From: Pseudomonas mandelii
GTDB taxonomy: Bacteria > Pseudomonadota > Gammaproteobacteria > Pseudomonadales > Pseudomonadaceae
Length of the DNA stretch: 64,000 bases
Assembly: GCF_900106065.1 (NCBI RefSeq)
Contig: NZ_LT629796.1
Span: 3,999,501 to 4,063,500 of the forward strand
Reading direction: 5' to 3'
Below the pieces are notes generated by a model. It had not been told where the DNA came from. It was given only the letters and a program-made list of their open reading frames with translations, and searched no databases. The translations under genes and the position numbers were made by a program. Positions 8,282 through 16,977 of the stretch are shown one piece after another (position 1 is the first letter of the stretch; each line of letters opens with the position of its first letter).

Positions 8282-11176
8282 TTATTGGCAAGCTTCGCAA
8301 TCCGGCTCGTCGATGGCGCAAGCCTTCGGCACTGGAGCAGGGCCGGCTGGCGCTGCCAGGACCGAATCTTCACCGTGGTTGCCGCCGCTGGAAACAGCGT
8401 TCAGCTTGCCGGTGTTGATGGTCGACTTCTCGGTGCTGGTTGCGGCCAGGGCACGGAGGTAGTAAGTGGTTTTCAGACCACGGTACCAAGCCATGCGGTA
8501 GGTCACGTCCAGCTTCTTGCCCGAAGCGCCGGCGATGTACAGGTTCAGCGACTGAGCCTGGTCGATCCACTTCTGACGACGGCTTGCCGCGTCAACGATC
8601 CACTTGGTGTCCACTTCGAAGGCGGTCGCGTAGAGCTCTTTGAGTTCTTGCGGGATGCGCTCGATCTGTTGCACCGAACCGTCGTAGTACTTCAGGTCGT
8701 TGATCATGACCGAGTCCCACAGACCGCGAGCCTTCAGGTCGCGAACCAGGTACGGGTTGATCACGGTGAATTCGCCCGACAGGTTCGATTTCACGTAGAG
8801 GTTCTGGTAGGTCGGTTCGATCGACTGCGATACGCCGGTGATGTTGGCGATGGTCGCGGTCGGTGCGATGGCCATGATGTTGGAGTTACGAATGCCTTTC
8901 TGCACACGGGCACGAACCGGTGCCCAGTCCAGGGATTCGTTCAGGTCAACGTCGATGTACTTCTGGCCACGTTGCTCGATCAGGATCTGTTGCGAATCCA
9001 GCGGCAGGATGCCTTTGGACCACAGCGAACCCTGGAACGTCTCGTAGGCGCCGCGCTCGTCGGCCAGGTCGCAGGAAGCCTGGATCGCGTAGTAGCTGAC
9101 CGCTTCCATCGACTTGTCGGCGAATTCGACGGCCGCGTCGGAACCGTAAGGAATGTGCTGCAGGTACAAAGCGTCCTGGAAGCCCATGATGCCCAGGCCG
9201 ACCGGACGGTGCTTGAAGTTGGAGTTCTTCGCTTGTGGCACCGAGTAGTAGTTGATGTCGATTACGTTATCGAGCATGCGAACGGCGGTGTTCACGGTGC
9301 GTTCCAGCTTGGCGGTGTCCAGCTTGCCGTTGACGATGTGGTTCGGCAGGTTGATCGAGCCCAGGTTGCAAACGGCGATCTCGTCCTTGTTGGTGTTCAA
9401 GGTGATCTCGGTGCACAGGTTCGAGCTGTGAACCACGCCGACGTGCTGCTGCGGGCTGCGCAGATTGCACGGGTCTTTGAAGGTCAGCCATGGGTGGCCG
9501 GTTTCAAATAGCATGGACAGCATTTTGCGCCACAGGTCTTTGGCCTGGATGGTCTTGAACAGCTTGACCTTGCCTGGGTATTCGGTCAGGGCTTCGTAGT
9601 ACTCGTAACGCTCTTCGAAAGCCTTGCCGGTCAGGTCGTGCAGGTCCGGTACTTCGGACGGCGAGAACAGGGTCCACTTGCCGTCATCGAAGACGCGCTT
9701 CATGAACAGGTCAGGGATCCAGTTGGCGGTGTTCATGTCGTGGGTACGACGACGATCATCACCGGTGTTCTTGCGCAGCTCGATGAACTCTTCGATGTCC
9801 ATGTGCCAGGTTTCCAGGTAGGCACAGACAGCGCCTTTGCGCTTGCCACCCTGGTTAACGGCGACGGCGGTGTCGTTCACGACTTTCAGGAACGGGACAA
9901 CACCCTGGGATTTGCCGTTGGTGCCCTTGATGTACGAGCCCAATGCACGAACCGGCGTCCAGTCGTTGCCCAGGCCGCCTGCGAATTTCGACAACATGGC
10001 GTTGTCGTGGATCGCGTGGTAGATGCCCGACAGGTCATCCGGCACGGTGGTCAGGTAGCAGCTGGACAGCTGTGGACGCAGGGTGCCGGCGTTGAACAGG
10101 GTCGGGGTCGACGACATGTAGTCGAAGGACGACAGCAGGTTGTAGAACTCGATGGCACGGTCTTCTTTCTGCTTCTCTTCAATCGCCAGGCCCATGGCCA
10201 CGCGCATGAAGAAGATTTGCGGCAGTTCGAAGCGGATACCGTCCTTGTGGATGAAGTAACGGTCGTACAGGGTTTGCAGGCCCAGGTAAGTGAACTGCTG
10301 ATCGCGCTCGTGGTTGATCGCCTTGCCGAGTTTTTCCAGGTCAAAGGTGGCCAGGACCGGGTTCAGCAATTCGAATTCGATACCCTTGGCGATGTACGCA
10401 GGCAACGCCTTGGCGTACAGGTCGACCATCTCGTGGTGGGTCGCGCTTTCGGCGACTTCCAGGAAGCTCAGGCCTTCGGCACGCAGGGTGTCCATCAGCA
10501 GGCGAGCGGTCACGAACGAGTAGTTCGGCTCGCGCTCGACCAGGGTACGGGCGGTCATCACCAGGGCGGTGTTGACGTCGGTCAGGGCCACGCCGTCGTA
10601 CAGGTTTTTCAGGGTTTCGCGCTGGATCAGGTCGCCGTCGACTTCTTCCAGGCCTTCGCACGCTTCGGTGACGATGGTGTTCAGGCGGCCCATGTCCAGA
10701 GGCGCAAATGAGCCATCGGCGCGGGTGATGCGGATCGACGGGTGAGCGTTGACCGCTTCTTCGGCCGGTGCGTGGGCAGCGCGTTCTTTCGAACGACCGT
10801 CACGGTAGATCACGTAGTCGCGGGCCACTTTCTGCTCGCCGGCACGCATCAGGGCCAGTTCGACCTGGTCCTGGATTTCTTCGATGTGGATGGTGCCGCC
10901 CGAAGGCATGCGACGCTTGAAGGTTGCGGTGACTTGTTCGGTCAGGCGCGCAACGGTGTCATGGATTCGCGACGAGGCGGCAGCGGTGCCGCCCTCAACT
11001 GCGAGAAACGCTTTGGTGATCGCGACGGTGATCTTGTCATCGGTATAAGGAACGACAGTGCCGTTACGCTTGATCACGCGCAGTTGGCCAGGCGCGGTGG
11101 CGGACAGATCCGAAGTCGAATCAGCGGCCTGCGGCAAGGTGCCCTGCGGGTTCTCGCGAGTTGTGTCGGTTTGCAT
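8282..11176 (-). CDS. nrdA: Class Ia ribonucleoside-diphosphate reductase alpha subunit NrdA
   Basis: A 964-residue protein. Two consecutive ATP-cone-type regulatory segments occupy about residues 25-230 (the first starts LRVIKRNGTVVPY, the second SIRITRADGSFAP), followed by the catalytic barrel with the disulfide-pair Cys in LSSCYLTT, the NLCTEI motif and the radical-transfer Tyr pair near the C-terminus. The tail ends CEACQ, the redox-active CxxC that regenerates the active site. It reduces ribonucleotides to deoxyribonucleotides using the NrdB radical. The start at 11176 (MQTDTTRENP) has GGAG upstream. nrdB is not beside it in this window. Confidence 0.95.
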   Translation of the reverse strand: MQTDTTRENPQGTLPQAADSTSDLSATAPGQLRVIKRNGTVVPYTDDKITVAITKAFLAVEGGTAAASSRIHDTVARLTEQVTATFKRRMPSGGTIHIEEIQDQVELALMRAGEQKVARDYVIYRDGRSKERAAHAPAEEAVNAHPSIRITRADGSFAPLDMGRLNTIVTEACEGLEEVDGDLIQRETLKNLYDGVALTDVNTALVMTARTLVEREPNYSFVTARLLMDTLRAEGLSFLEVAESATHHEMVDLYAKALPAYIAKGIEFELLNPVLATFDLEKLGKAINHERDQQFTYLGLQTLYDRYFIHKDGIRFELPQIFFMRVAMGLAIEEKQKEDRAIEFYNLLSSFDYMSSTPTLFNAGTLRPQLSSCYLTTVPDDLSGIYHAIHDNAMLSKFAGGLGNDWTPVRALGSYIKGTNGKSQGVVPFLKVVNDTAVAVNQGGKRKGAVCAYLETWHMDIEEFIELRKNTGDDRRRTHDMNTANWIPDLFMKRVFDDGKWTLFSPSEVPDLHDLTGKAFEERYEYYEALTEYPGKVKLFKTIQAKDLWRKMLSMLFETGHPWLTFKDPCNLRSPQQHVGVVHSSNLCTEITLNTNKDEIAVCNLGSINLPNHIVNGKLDTAKLERTVNTAVRMLDNVIDINYYSVPQAKNSNFKHRPVGLGIMGFQDALYLQHIPYGSDAAVEFADKSMEAVSYYAIQASCDLADERGAYETFQGSLWSKGILPLDSQQILIEQRGQKYIDVDLNESLDWAPVRARVQKGIRNSNIMAIAPTATIANITGVSQSIEPTYQNLYVKSNLSGEFTVINPYLVRDLKARGLWDSVMINDLKYYDGSVQQIERIPQELKELYATAFEVDTKWIVDAASRRQKWIDQAQSLNLYIAGASGKKLDVTYRMAWYRGLKTTYYLRALAATSTEKSTINTGKLNAVSSGGNHGEDSVLAAPAGPAPVPKACAIDEPDCEACQ

Positions 11177-11908
11177 GGGGGAGTGTCTCCACATTCTCTA
11201 TGTTTGTTTGAGCACCTTCATGGTGCCCACCGTTCTGTCCTGAAGCACTACAACCGAGGGGCCTCGGGCATAACAACTTCGGGACAGTAGGAAAAGGCTA
11301 ATGATGCCGCTTCCTTGCCGAAGTCTTTGGTCTCGAGCCAGGGCCCGAAACCGGATTCCATTCAGGGTGACAGTAATGTCTGCAACACCCGTACCGTTCC
11401 GGCTGTTCTGGCCTCAAAAAACGGTGCCATCCGCAGGTGCGGTTTGGGCTTTCAAATTCACGCTTGGTTCAACCGGAAACAGCAATAAAGCGCTTGAGTT
11501 TCTGGTCTGAAATGTGGTTAGGCTTTTTAAGCCAAAACCCTACATGTAGGGTTTTTTTGGCGCCGGGCTACAAGATAATGCGTTTTGGAGGGTGTTGCAA
11601 CGTACTACCTGTGGATAAGCCTGTGCGTAAATTGTGTGTGAAAGAAGGAACAGGCGTGTAGGCCGCGACCTAGCGGGAGCGAACCGTTTTTCACTGATTT
11701 TCAGCGATTGAAAACAGTCATTCGGATTTTTAAGGGCGCGAACCCTATCACAAAAATCCGGGTTGTCCGAACGCATTTGCCGGCTTGTGTTCTCGGCGTT
11801 CGGCGTTTATACAATCGGCCAGTGTGTATGCATTCTTATCCTCCCCAATCATTACAAAAAGACGGGCGGATCCTTCCTTATAAGTGTTGTTGGCAAGCAG
11901 AGGTCACC
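11177..11908. other. Long divergent intergenic region between nrdA and the response regulator
   Basis: About 730 bases with no convincing gene: the open frames here are short, lack ribosome binding sites and have no family-like sequence. It holds the 22-bp palindrome at 11534-11555, a small neighbouring dyad GGCTT-TTT-AAGCC at 11521-11533, and AT-richer stretches suited to promoters for both flanking genes. The length suggests a complex regulatory region or a long nrdA leader. Confidence 0.6.
11534..11555. promoter_or_regulatory. 22-bp perfect palindrome upstream of nrdA (possible NrdR box)
   Basis: A perfect palindrome with arms AAAACCCTACA and TGTAGGGTTTT sits about 360 bp upstream of nrdA and 354 bp before the divergent response regulator. 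Its core CCCTACATGTAGGG agrees with the NrdR-box pattern CACTATATATAGTG at 10 of 14 positions. NrdR usually uses two boxes about three helical turns apart and no good second box was found. The following T-run also allows a terminator reading. Confidence 0.4.
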
Positions 11909-12622
11909 GTGGAGCAAGAAGCCTGGCAGATATTGATTGTGGAGGACGACCAGCGTCTGGCCGAACTGACCCGCGATTACCTGGAAGCCAATGGCCTGCG
12001 CGTATCGATCGAGGGCAATGGCGCCCTGGCCGCGGCCCGCATCATTAATGAAAAGCCGGACCTGGTGATCCTCGACCTGATGCTGCCGGGCGAAGATGGC
12101 CTGAGCATCTGCCGCAAGGTCCGCAATAAATATGACGGCCCGATCCTGATGCTCACCGCCCGCACCGACGATACCGATCAGATTCTTGGCCTGGACCTGG
12201 GGGCCGACGATTACGTGTGCAAGCCAGTGCGTCCGCGCCTGCTGCTGGCGCGCATCCAGGCGCTGTTGCGCCGCAGTGAAGCCCCTGAGGTGGCCCCGGA
12301 AAAACAACGACGCCTGCAGTTCGGCCCGCTGGTGGTGGACAACGCATTGCGCGAGGCCTGGCTGAATGACAACGGCATCGAGCTGACCAGCGCCGAATTC
12401 GATCTGCTGTGGCTGCTGGTGGCCAACGCCGGGCGCATCCTGTCCCGGGAAGAAATTTTCACCGCCCTGCGCGGCATCGGCTATGACGGCCAGGATCGCT
12501 CCATCGACGTGCGCATCTCGCGCATCCGCCCCAAAATCGGCGACGATCCGGAGCATCCACGACTGATCAAGACCATCCGCAGCAAAGGGTATCTGTTCGT
12601 TCCGGAAGCCTGCACCCTGTGA
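11909..12622 (+). CDS. OmpR-family response regulator (RstA-like)
   Basis: A 237-residue regulator with a receiver domain (about 6-120; ILIVEDDQ, phospho-acceptor Asp in VILDLMLPGEDG, Lys in VCKPV) and an OmpR winged-helix DNA-binding domain (ISRIRPKIGDDP, KTIRSKGYLF). The GTG at 11909 gives the standard N-terminus VEQEAWQILIVEDD and has AGAGG upstream; the frame is open to 11708 but those residues look non-coding. It overlaps the downstream kinase by 4 bases (GTGA). It corresponds in position and type to the pair beside nrdA in P. aeruginosa (PA1157/PA1158); the signal is unknown to me. Confidence 0.9.
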   Translation: MEQEAWQILIVEDDQRLAELTRDYLEANGLRVSIEGNGALAAARIINEKPDLVILDLMLPGEDGLSICRKVRNKYDGPILMLTARTDDTDQILGLDLGADDYVCKPVRPRLLLARIQALLRRSEAPEVAPEKQRRLQFGPLVVDNALREAWLNDNGIELTSAEFDLLWLLVANAGRILSREEIFTALRGIGYDGQDRSIDVRISRIRPKIGDDPEHPRLIKTIRSKGYLFVPEACTL

Positions 12623-14229
12623 ACTCAATCTTCCTGCGCATCTACGGCGGCATGTGCGCGGCGCTGATTCTGGTCGCGGTGCTCGGGGTACTGGCCTTGC
12701 ACCTGCTTAACCAGGTGCGCAGTGAGCAATACCGCGAACGCCTGGCCCACGGCACCTTCTCGCTGATGGCCGACAACCTGCAACCGATGAACGAAACCGA
12801 ACGCCACCGGGCCTTGCTGGTGTGGGAGCGTTTGCTGGGGATTCCGTTGGCGCTGAAGACCTTCGCCCAGACCGACCTCGACCTGACGCAGCGTACCCGC
12901 GTGCTGCGCGGCCAGGCGCTGGTGGAACAGACCGGCCCGCATGCAGCGAAGGTGTATCGGCTGGTCAGCGACAAGGAGCAGTTGGTTTTGACGGGAGAAG
13001 TCCAGCAGATCAGCGAGCAACTGGCGCGAGCGACTATCTATCTGCTGGCCGACGAACTGGTGCGCGTGCCGGTGGCTGAGCAGCCCAAGCGCCTGGCGCA
13101 ATTGAAACAAGACAAAGGCTTCGGTTTCGACTTGCGCCTGGTCACCGTCGACCAGGCGGACATGGACGAGGACCAGAGCCGCCGGATCTCCGAAGGCGAC
13201 ACGGTGATGGCATTGGGCAAGGGCGGTGACTCGATCCGAGTGTTTGCCGGCATGGTCGGCACGCCGTGGGTCCTGGAAATCGGCCCGCTGTACCAGATGA
13301 ATCCTTATCCGCCCGAATGGTTGGTGCTGATCGCGGCCCTTGGTTTGAGCCTGATCGGCTTGATCGTCTATCTATTGGTGCGACAACTTGAGCGTCGCTT
13401 GCGTGGTCTCGAAGCCGCTGCCACGCGTATTGCCAAGGGCAGCCTGGAAACCCGCGTGCCGGCGCGCGGCGCGGATTCGGTGGGGCGGCTGGCCTCGGCG
13501 TTCAATGGCATGGCCGAGCACTTGCAACAGTTGTTGGCGATCCAGCGTGAACTGGTGCGCGCGGTGTCCCACGAATTGCGCACCCCGGTGGCGCGCCTGC
13601 GTTTTGGCCTGGAGATGATCGGCTCGGCCACCACGCCACAGGCCCTGGAGAAGTACCGCGAAGGCATGGACCACGACATCGAGGACCTCGACAAGCTGGT
13701 GGACGAAATGCTGACCTACGCGCGTTTGGAGCAGGGCTCGCCCGCGTTGAATTTCCAGCGGATCGATCTGGATGCGTTGGTCAATCAGGTAATCGAGGAA
13801 TTGGCACCGCTACGCGCCGACGTCACCGTGCAGCGCGGGTTGTGCCTGTCCGCCGCCGATTGTGACGATGCCTGGGTCGAGGCCGAGCCGCGCTATTTAC
13901 ACCGGGCGATCCAGAACCTGGTGAGCAATGCCATGCGCCATGCCTCGTCGCGGGTGACGGTCAGTTATCAGGTGGGGCAGCAGCGTTGCCGGGTGGACAT
14001 CGAAGATGACGGGCCGGGCGTGCCAGAGTCGGCGTGGGAAAAAATCTTCACGCCGTTCCTGCGCCTTGATGACAGCCGTACACGGGCATCAGGCGGGCAT
14101 GGCTTGGGACTGTCCATTGTGCGGCGGATTATCCATTGGCATGACGGGCGGGCGTTGATCAGCAAGAGCAAGAGTCTGGGCGGGGCGTGCTTCAGCCTGA
14201 GTTGGCCGAGGAATCAGGAGAAGCGGTGA
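12619..14229 (+). CDS. Sensor histidine kinase (RstB-like), partner of the preceding regulator
   Basis: A 536-residue membrane kinase starting at GTG. TM1 is at about 9-32 (CAALILVAVLGVLALHLL), a periplasmic sensor region of about 190 residues follows, TM2 is at about 234-255 (VLIAALGLSLIGLIVYLLV), then HAMP, HisKA with His in RAVSHELRTPVARL, and HATPase (N-box NLVSNAMRHA, GLGLSIV). Four-base overlap with the regulator implies coupled translation. RstB-type by architecture; the ligand cannot be read from sequence. Confidence 0.9.
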   Translation: MNSIFLRIYGGMCAALILVAVLGVLALHLLNQVRSEQYRERLAHGTFSLMADNLQPMNETERHRALLVWERLLGIPLALKTFAQTDLDLTQRTRVLRGQALVEQTGPHAAKVYRLVSDKEQLVLTGEVQQISEQLARATIYLLADELVRVPVAEQPKRLAQLKQDKGFGFDLRLVTVDQADMDEDQSRRISEGDTVMALGKGGDSIRVFAGMVGTPWVLEIGPLYQMNPYPPEWLVLIAALGLSLIGLIVYLLVRQLERRLRGLEAAATRIAKGSLETRVPARGADSVGRLASAFNGMAEHLQQLLAIQRELVRAVSHELRTPVARLRFGLEMIGSATTPQALEKYREGMDHDIEDLDKLVDEMLTYARLEQGSPALNFQRIDLDALVNQVIEELAPLRADVTVQRGLCLSAADCDDAWVEAEPRYLHRAIQNLVSNAMRHASSRVTVSYQVGQQRCRVDIEDDGPGVPESAWEKIFTPFLRLDDSRTRASGGHGLGLSIVRRIIHWHDGRALISKSKSLGGACFSLSWPRNQEKR

Positions 14230-14270
14230 GATTTGCGGCGTCTGTACTGGCCTCATCGTCGGAACGCCGC

Positions 14271-14350
14271 CCGGAGCAGGCTCACTCCTGCAGGGAATCT
14301 TCGGTGTTGCACAGATCCATTGTAGGAGTGAGCCTGCTCGCGATGAGGCC
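14271..14350. repeat. REPIN with one degraded arm
   Basis: The right arm TGTAGGAGTGAGCCTGCTCGCG is a good REP. The left arm CGGAGCAGGCTCACTCCTGCAGG has diverged in its outer part. It lies between the RstB-like kinase and pcpS, which converge. Confidence 0.8.
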
Positions 14351-14370
14351 CGAGCCAACACCAAAAATCC

Positions 14371-15105
14371 TCAGGCCCTGATGCTGACCAGACTCAACAA
14401 CTGCCCATCCACCACCCCAAACTGCGCATCCAGCTCAGTGCCATTGCGCCACTCGCTGGACAGATCTGTCAGCAATCGCAGCCGCACCTCACCGCTCTCG
14501 CTCCACTCCAGCACTTCCGCATGTTCAAAATAAAACCGCTGCCGAACAATCGGATACAGCGCCTTGAACAGACTCTCCTTCACCGAAAACGTCAGCGTGA
14601 CCAGCATCGCCAACTGATCACGATGACCTGCGGCCATGCGCTGCAATTCCGCCGGGGTAAGGATTTCCCCGGCCAGGCGTTCGGCACGTTCAGGGTTTAG
14701 CAGGTTTTCCAGGTCCATCCCCAATCCACGCCAGTGGGTCTTGTTCGCGACAATCGCCGCGGCCCGGCCGGTGCTGTGGGTGATTGAGCCGCTGATATGC
14801 GCAGGCCAGACCGGCGCCCGGTCTTCACCGATGGCCGGGCTGAAACTCAGCCCTTCCAGCTTCTGCAACGCCGCCCGGGCACAGACCCGACCGGCCAGAA
14901 ACTCGGCCTGACGCTTGGCGACCGAGCGCTGGATGCTCGCTGGCGGCTCGATGGCGCTGCGCCTGAAATCATCGAGGGCCAGTTGCGAGGTATCGAAGTG
15001 CGTGCTCAACAGCACCGTATCAGGCAGCACAAACGGCAGCGGCCAATGGGCGTCGAGCGGGGTGCAGCAGACGGGCAGGGCGGGGGTGGAATTCATGTCG
15101 CGCAT
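14371..15105 (-). CDS. pcpS: 4'-Phosphopantetheinyl transferase PcpS (Sfp/EntD type)
   Basis: A 244-residue transferase closely resembling P. aeruginosa PcpS along its length. Signatures include RQAEFLAGRVCAR, GEDRAPVWPAHISGSITH (CoA binding), GLGMDLE (Mg2+-binding acidic residues) and FSVKESLFKALYP. It transfers the phosphopantetheine arm from CoA to carrier proteins of fatty-acid synthesis and of peptide synthetases such as those for siderophores; pseudomonads use this one enzyme for both. The start MRDMNSTP could also be the second Met at 15096. It is monocistronic here. Confidence 0.92.
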   Translation of the reverse strand: MRDMNSTPALPVCCTPLDAHWPLPFVLPDTVLLSTHFDTSQLALDDFRRSAIEPPASIQRSVAKRQAEFLAGRVCARAALQKLEGLSFSPAIGEDRAPVWPAHISGSITHSTGRAAAIVANKTHWRGLGMDLENLLNPERAERLAGEILTPAELQRMAAGHRDQLAMLVTLTFSVKESLFKALYPIVRQRFYFEHAEVLEWSESGEVRLRLLTDLSSEWRNGTELDAQFGVVDGQLLSLVSIRA

Positions 15106-15157
15106 TTTGCCGGGTTGCCTTCGGGCTGGGTAGCCCTGACGTAGACCGCGTTATCGT

Positions 15158-15253
15158 TCTTCGCGGGCAAGCCTCGCTCCTACGGGTTTGAGCCGATCAC
15201 GAAATGGCGTAACGACACAAGCCCTGTAGGAGCGAGGCTTGCCCGCGAAGGCC
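15158..15253. repeat. REPIN upstream of pcpS, with an array-like flank
   Basis: Inverted REP pair of the variant TTCGCGGGCAAGCCTCGCTCC type. Just left of it, GTAGACCGCG-TTATCGTTC (15141-15159) is nearly identical to the segment that precedes a REP in every unit of the 185-bp array at 19.1-20.2 kb. Confidence 0.88.
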
Positions 15254-15270
15254 ACGCCTCGGTCTTCTGC

Positions 15271-16062
15271 TTAACCGAAGATTTTTTTGAAGAACGCCTG
15301 CATATCCGCCCAGGATTTTTCATCCGCCGCCTTGCTGTACCCGATATCCGGCCCACCATGATCGCCATGGCCCAACCGATCCGCATCTGGATTGCTGAAC
15401 CCATGCTTGGCGCCCTCAAGGCTGACGAATTGATAGTCGGCCCCGGCCTTGTCCATCTCAGCCTTGAACGCCGCGACGTTGTCCGCCGTCACCATGCTGT
15501 CCAGCGCACCATGCTCCACCAGGATTTTCGCTTTCACGCTGCCCGGTGTTGCGGGCGTTTTGGTCGCCAGCGCGCCGTGGAAACTCACCACGCCCGCCAG
15601 CGGAACGCCTTGACGCGCTGCATTCAGCACCACGGCACCGCCGAAGCAGTAACCGATGGCAGCGACTTTATCCGGATGGGTCTGTGGCTGTTTCTTCAGC
15701 AAATCGAGCCCGGCCTGGAAGCGGGCGCTGGACGCGGCACTGTCTTTCAACGCCGCTTGCATGAAGGCCATGGCGTCCTTGGGATGCTCGGTGTTCTTGC
15801 CATCGCCATACATATCAATGGCCAGCGCGCTGTAACCCAGTCCTGCCAAATCACGGGCGCGGCGCTTGGTGTAATCGTTGAGGCCCCACCATTCATGCAC
15901 CACCACCACGCCCGGACGTTGACCTTTAATAGCATCGTCGTAAGCGTAATAGCCGATCAGCTTCGTGCCGTCGGGGCTCTGATAGGGAATCTCCTGAGTC
16001 TTGATCTCGGCGTGGCTGAGCCCGCTCAAGGCCAGTAATACGAGGGCGAGGAACACGCGCAT
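15271..16062 (-). CDS. Secreted dienelactone-hydrolase-family protein
   Basis: A 263-residue alpha/beta hydrolase with a signal peptide (MRVFLALVLLALSGLSHA, cut near residue 18). The DLH fold and triad are visible: nucleophile Cys in AIGYCFGGAV, Asp in EHGALDSMV, His in GAKHGFSNP. The mature protein should be periplasmic, unlike classical cytoplasmic dienelactone hydrolases, so the substrate is uncertain. GGAG lies upstream of the start. It is divergent from oprH, whose PhoP box lies about 60-85 bp from its start, so shared control is possible but unproven. Confidence 0.88.
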   Translation of the reverse strand: MRVFLALVLLALSGLSHAEIKTQEIPYQSPDGTKLIGYYAYDDAIKGQRPGVVVVHEWWGLNDYTKRRARDLAGLGYSALAIDMYGDGKNTEHPKDAMAFMQAALKDSAASSARFQAGLDLLKKQPQTHPDKVAAIGYCFGGAVVLNAARQGVPLAGVVSFHGALATKTPATPGSVKAKILVEHGALDSMVTADNVAAFKAEMDKAGADYQFVSLEGAKHGFSNPDADRLGHGDHGGPDIGYSKAADEKSWADMQAFFKKIFG

Positions 16063-16109
16063 GGTCGGATCTCCTGCATAAAAGTCATCAAAACAGCCGG
16101 GTGGAGTTG

Positions 16110-16165
16110 ATTCAGCTTAGGTTCAGAGTGCGTTCAGGGGGAGTTCAGGGGTGGGTGCGTAACCT
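16110..16165 (+). promoter_or_regulatory. Phased PhoP box and promoter of oprH-phoP-phoQ
   Basis: Three perfect GTTCAG hexamers start at 16121, 16132 and 16143, exactly 11 bases apart, and a fourth degenerate copy (ATTCAG) sits in phase at 16110. Two GTTCAG separated by five bases form a PhoP box. A -10-like TAACCT at 16160-16165 lies 11 bases after the last hexamer, the geometry of PhoP-activated promoters in which the box replaces the -35. Confidence 0.88.
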
Positions 16166-16209
16166 TGCCCCGTACCCAAAAAGCAAATAGCGCATGAGGA
16201 AATTCCCCA

Positions 16210-16812
16210 ATGACTCACTTCAAAAAACTGCTTCTGGCTTTCACCGTCATGGGCGCAAGCACCGCGGCTTTCGCTTCCAACGATAATTTCGCCAGCCTTA
16301 CTCTTGGACAGACCAGCGACAAAGTCAAAAAGTCCCACGCCCTGAACGACAACCTCAACCACCCGAACGCCGACGGCGTGATCGGCAAGGACACCACCTG
16401 GGGTGTGCGTCTGGGCCAGCAAAACAGCGAGGGCCGCTACTACGCCACTTACGACAACGTGTCGGGTTCGCACAATGGCATTAAACTGCGTCAGGAAAAC
16501 CTGTTGGGCAGCTACGATCTGTTCTACCCGGTAGGCGCCAGCACCAAATTGTTCGGCGGTGCCACGGCCGGCCTGACCAAAATGACCCAGGAGTCCCCAG
16601 GGTTCAGCCGCGACAGCAACATCGGCTACGCCATTGGCGGCCAGGTTGGCGTATTGCAGCAAGTGTCGCAAAACACCTCGGTCGAACTGGGTTACCGTTA
16701 CCTGCGCAGCAACGCCAGCACCGAGATGAGCGAGCGCGGTGGCAGCAAGCAGGGTTCGCTGGACCTGACCAGCAGCGCCCAGACCTACCTGTCGGCGAAC
16801 TACGCTTTCTGA
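16210..16812 (+). CDS. oprH: Outer-membrane protein OprH
   Basis: A 200-residue protein with a signal peptide (about 1-22, ending AAFA) and an eight-strand beta-barrel body ending YLSANYAF with terminal Phe. Stretches such as GRYYATYDNVSG, LRQENLLGSYD, KLFGGAT and GYRYLRSNASTEM match P. aeruginosa OprH (also 200 residues). OprH binds lipopolysaccharide and stabilises the outer membrane in low Mg2+. It lies directly downstream of the PhoP box and heads oprH-phoP-phoQ. Confidence 0.94.
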   Translation: MTHFKKLLLAFTVMGASTAAFASNDNFASLTLGQTSDKVKKSHALNDNLNHPNADGVIGKDTTWGVRLGQQNSEGRYYATYDNVSGSHNGIKLRQENLLGSYDLFYPVGASTKLFGGATAGLTKMTQESPGFSRDSNIGYAIGGQVGVLQQVSQNTSVELGYRYLRSNASTEMSERGGSKQGSLDLTSSAQTYLSANYAF

Positions 16813-16823
16813 TAAGTGCAATC

Positions 16824-16918
16824 CCGGTAGGGGTGAGCCTGCTCGCGATAGCGGCGTGTCAGTCGACATCAATGTCGAATGTGCTGGCGCCATCGCGAGC
16901 AGGCTCGCTCCTACAGGG
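16824..16918. repeat. REPIN between oprH and phoP
   Basis: Inverted pair GTAGGGGTGAGCCTGCTCGCGAT and ATCGCGAGCAGGCTCGCTCCTAC around a spacer, inside the oprH-phoPQ transcription unit. It would form a stem in the mRNA and could separate oprH from phoPQ transcript levels. Confidence 0.9.
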
Positions 16919-16977
16919 TTCTGCGGTGTGACTGAGAACTGTGCTGCTGGAGATAACGATTTGCCTAGGAGAGCGTT

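Noticed and set aside
11521..11533. Dyad GGCTT-TTT-AAGCC as a terminator
   Set aside because: Only five pairs, no T-run after it and no gene ending nearby.
11708..11908. N-terminal extension of the RstA-like regulator
   Set aside because: The extra 67 residues are unlike the family; GTG 11909 gives the canonical receiver start with a ribosome binding site.
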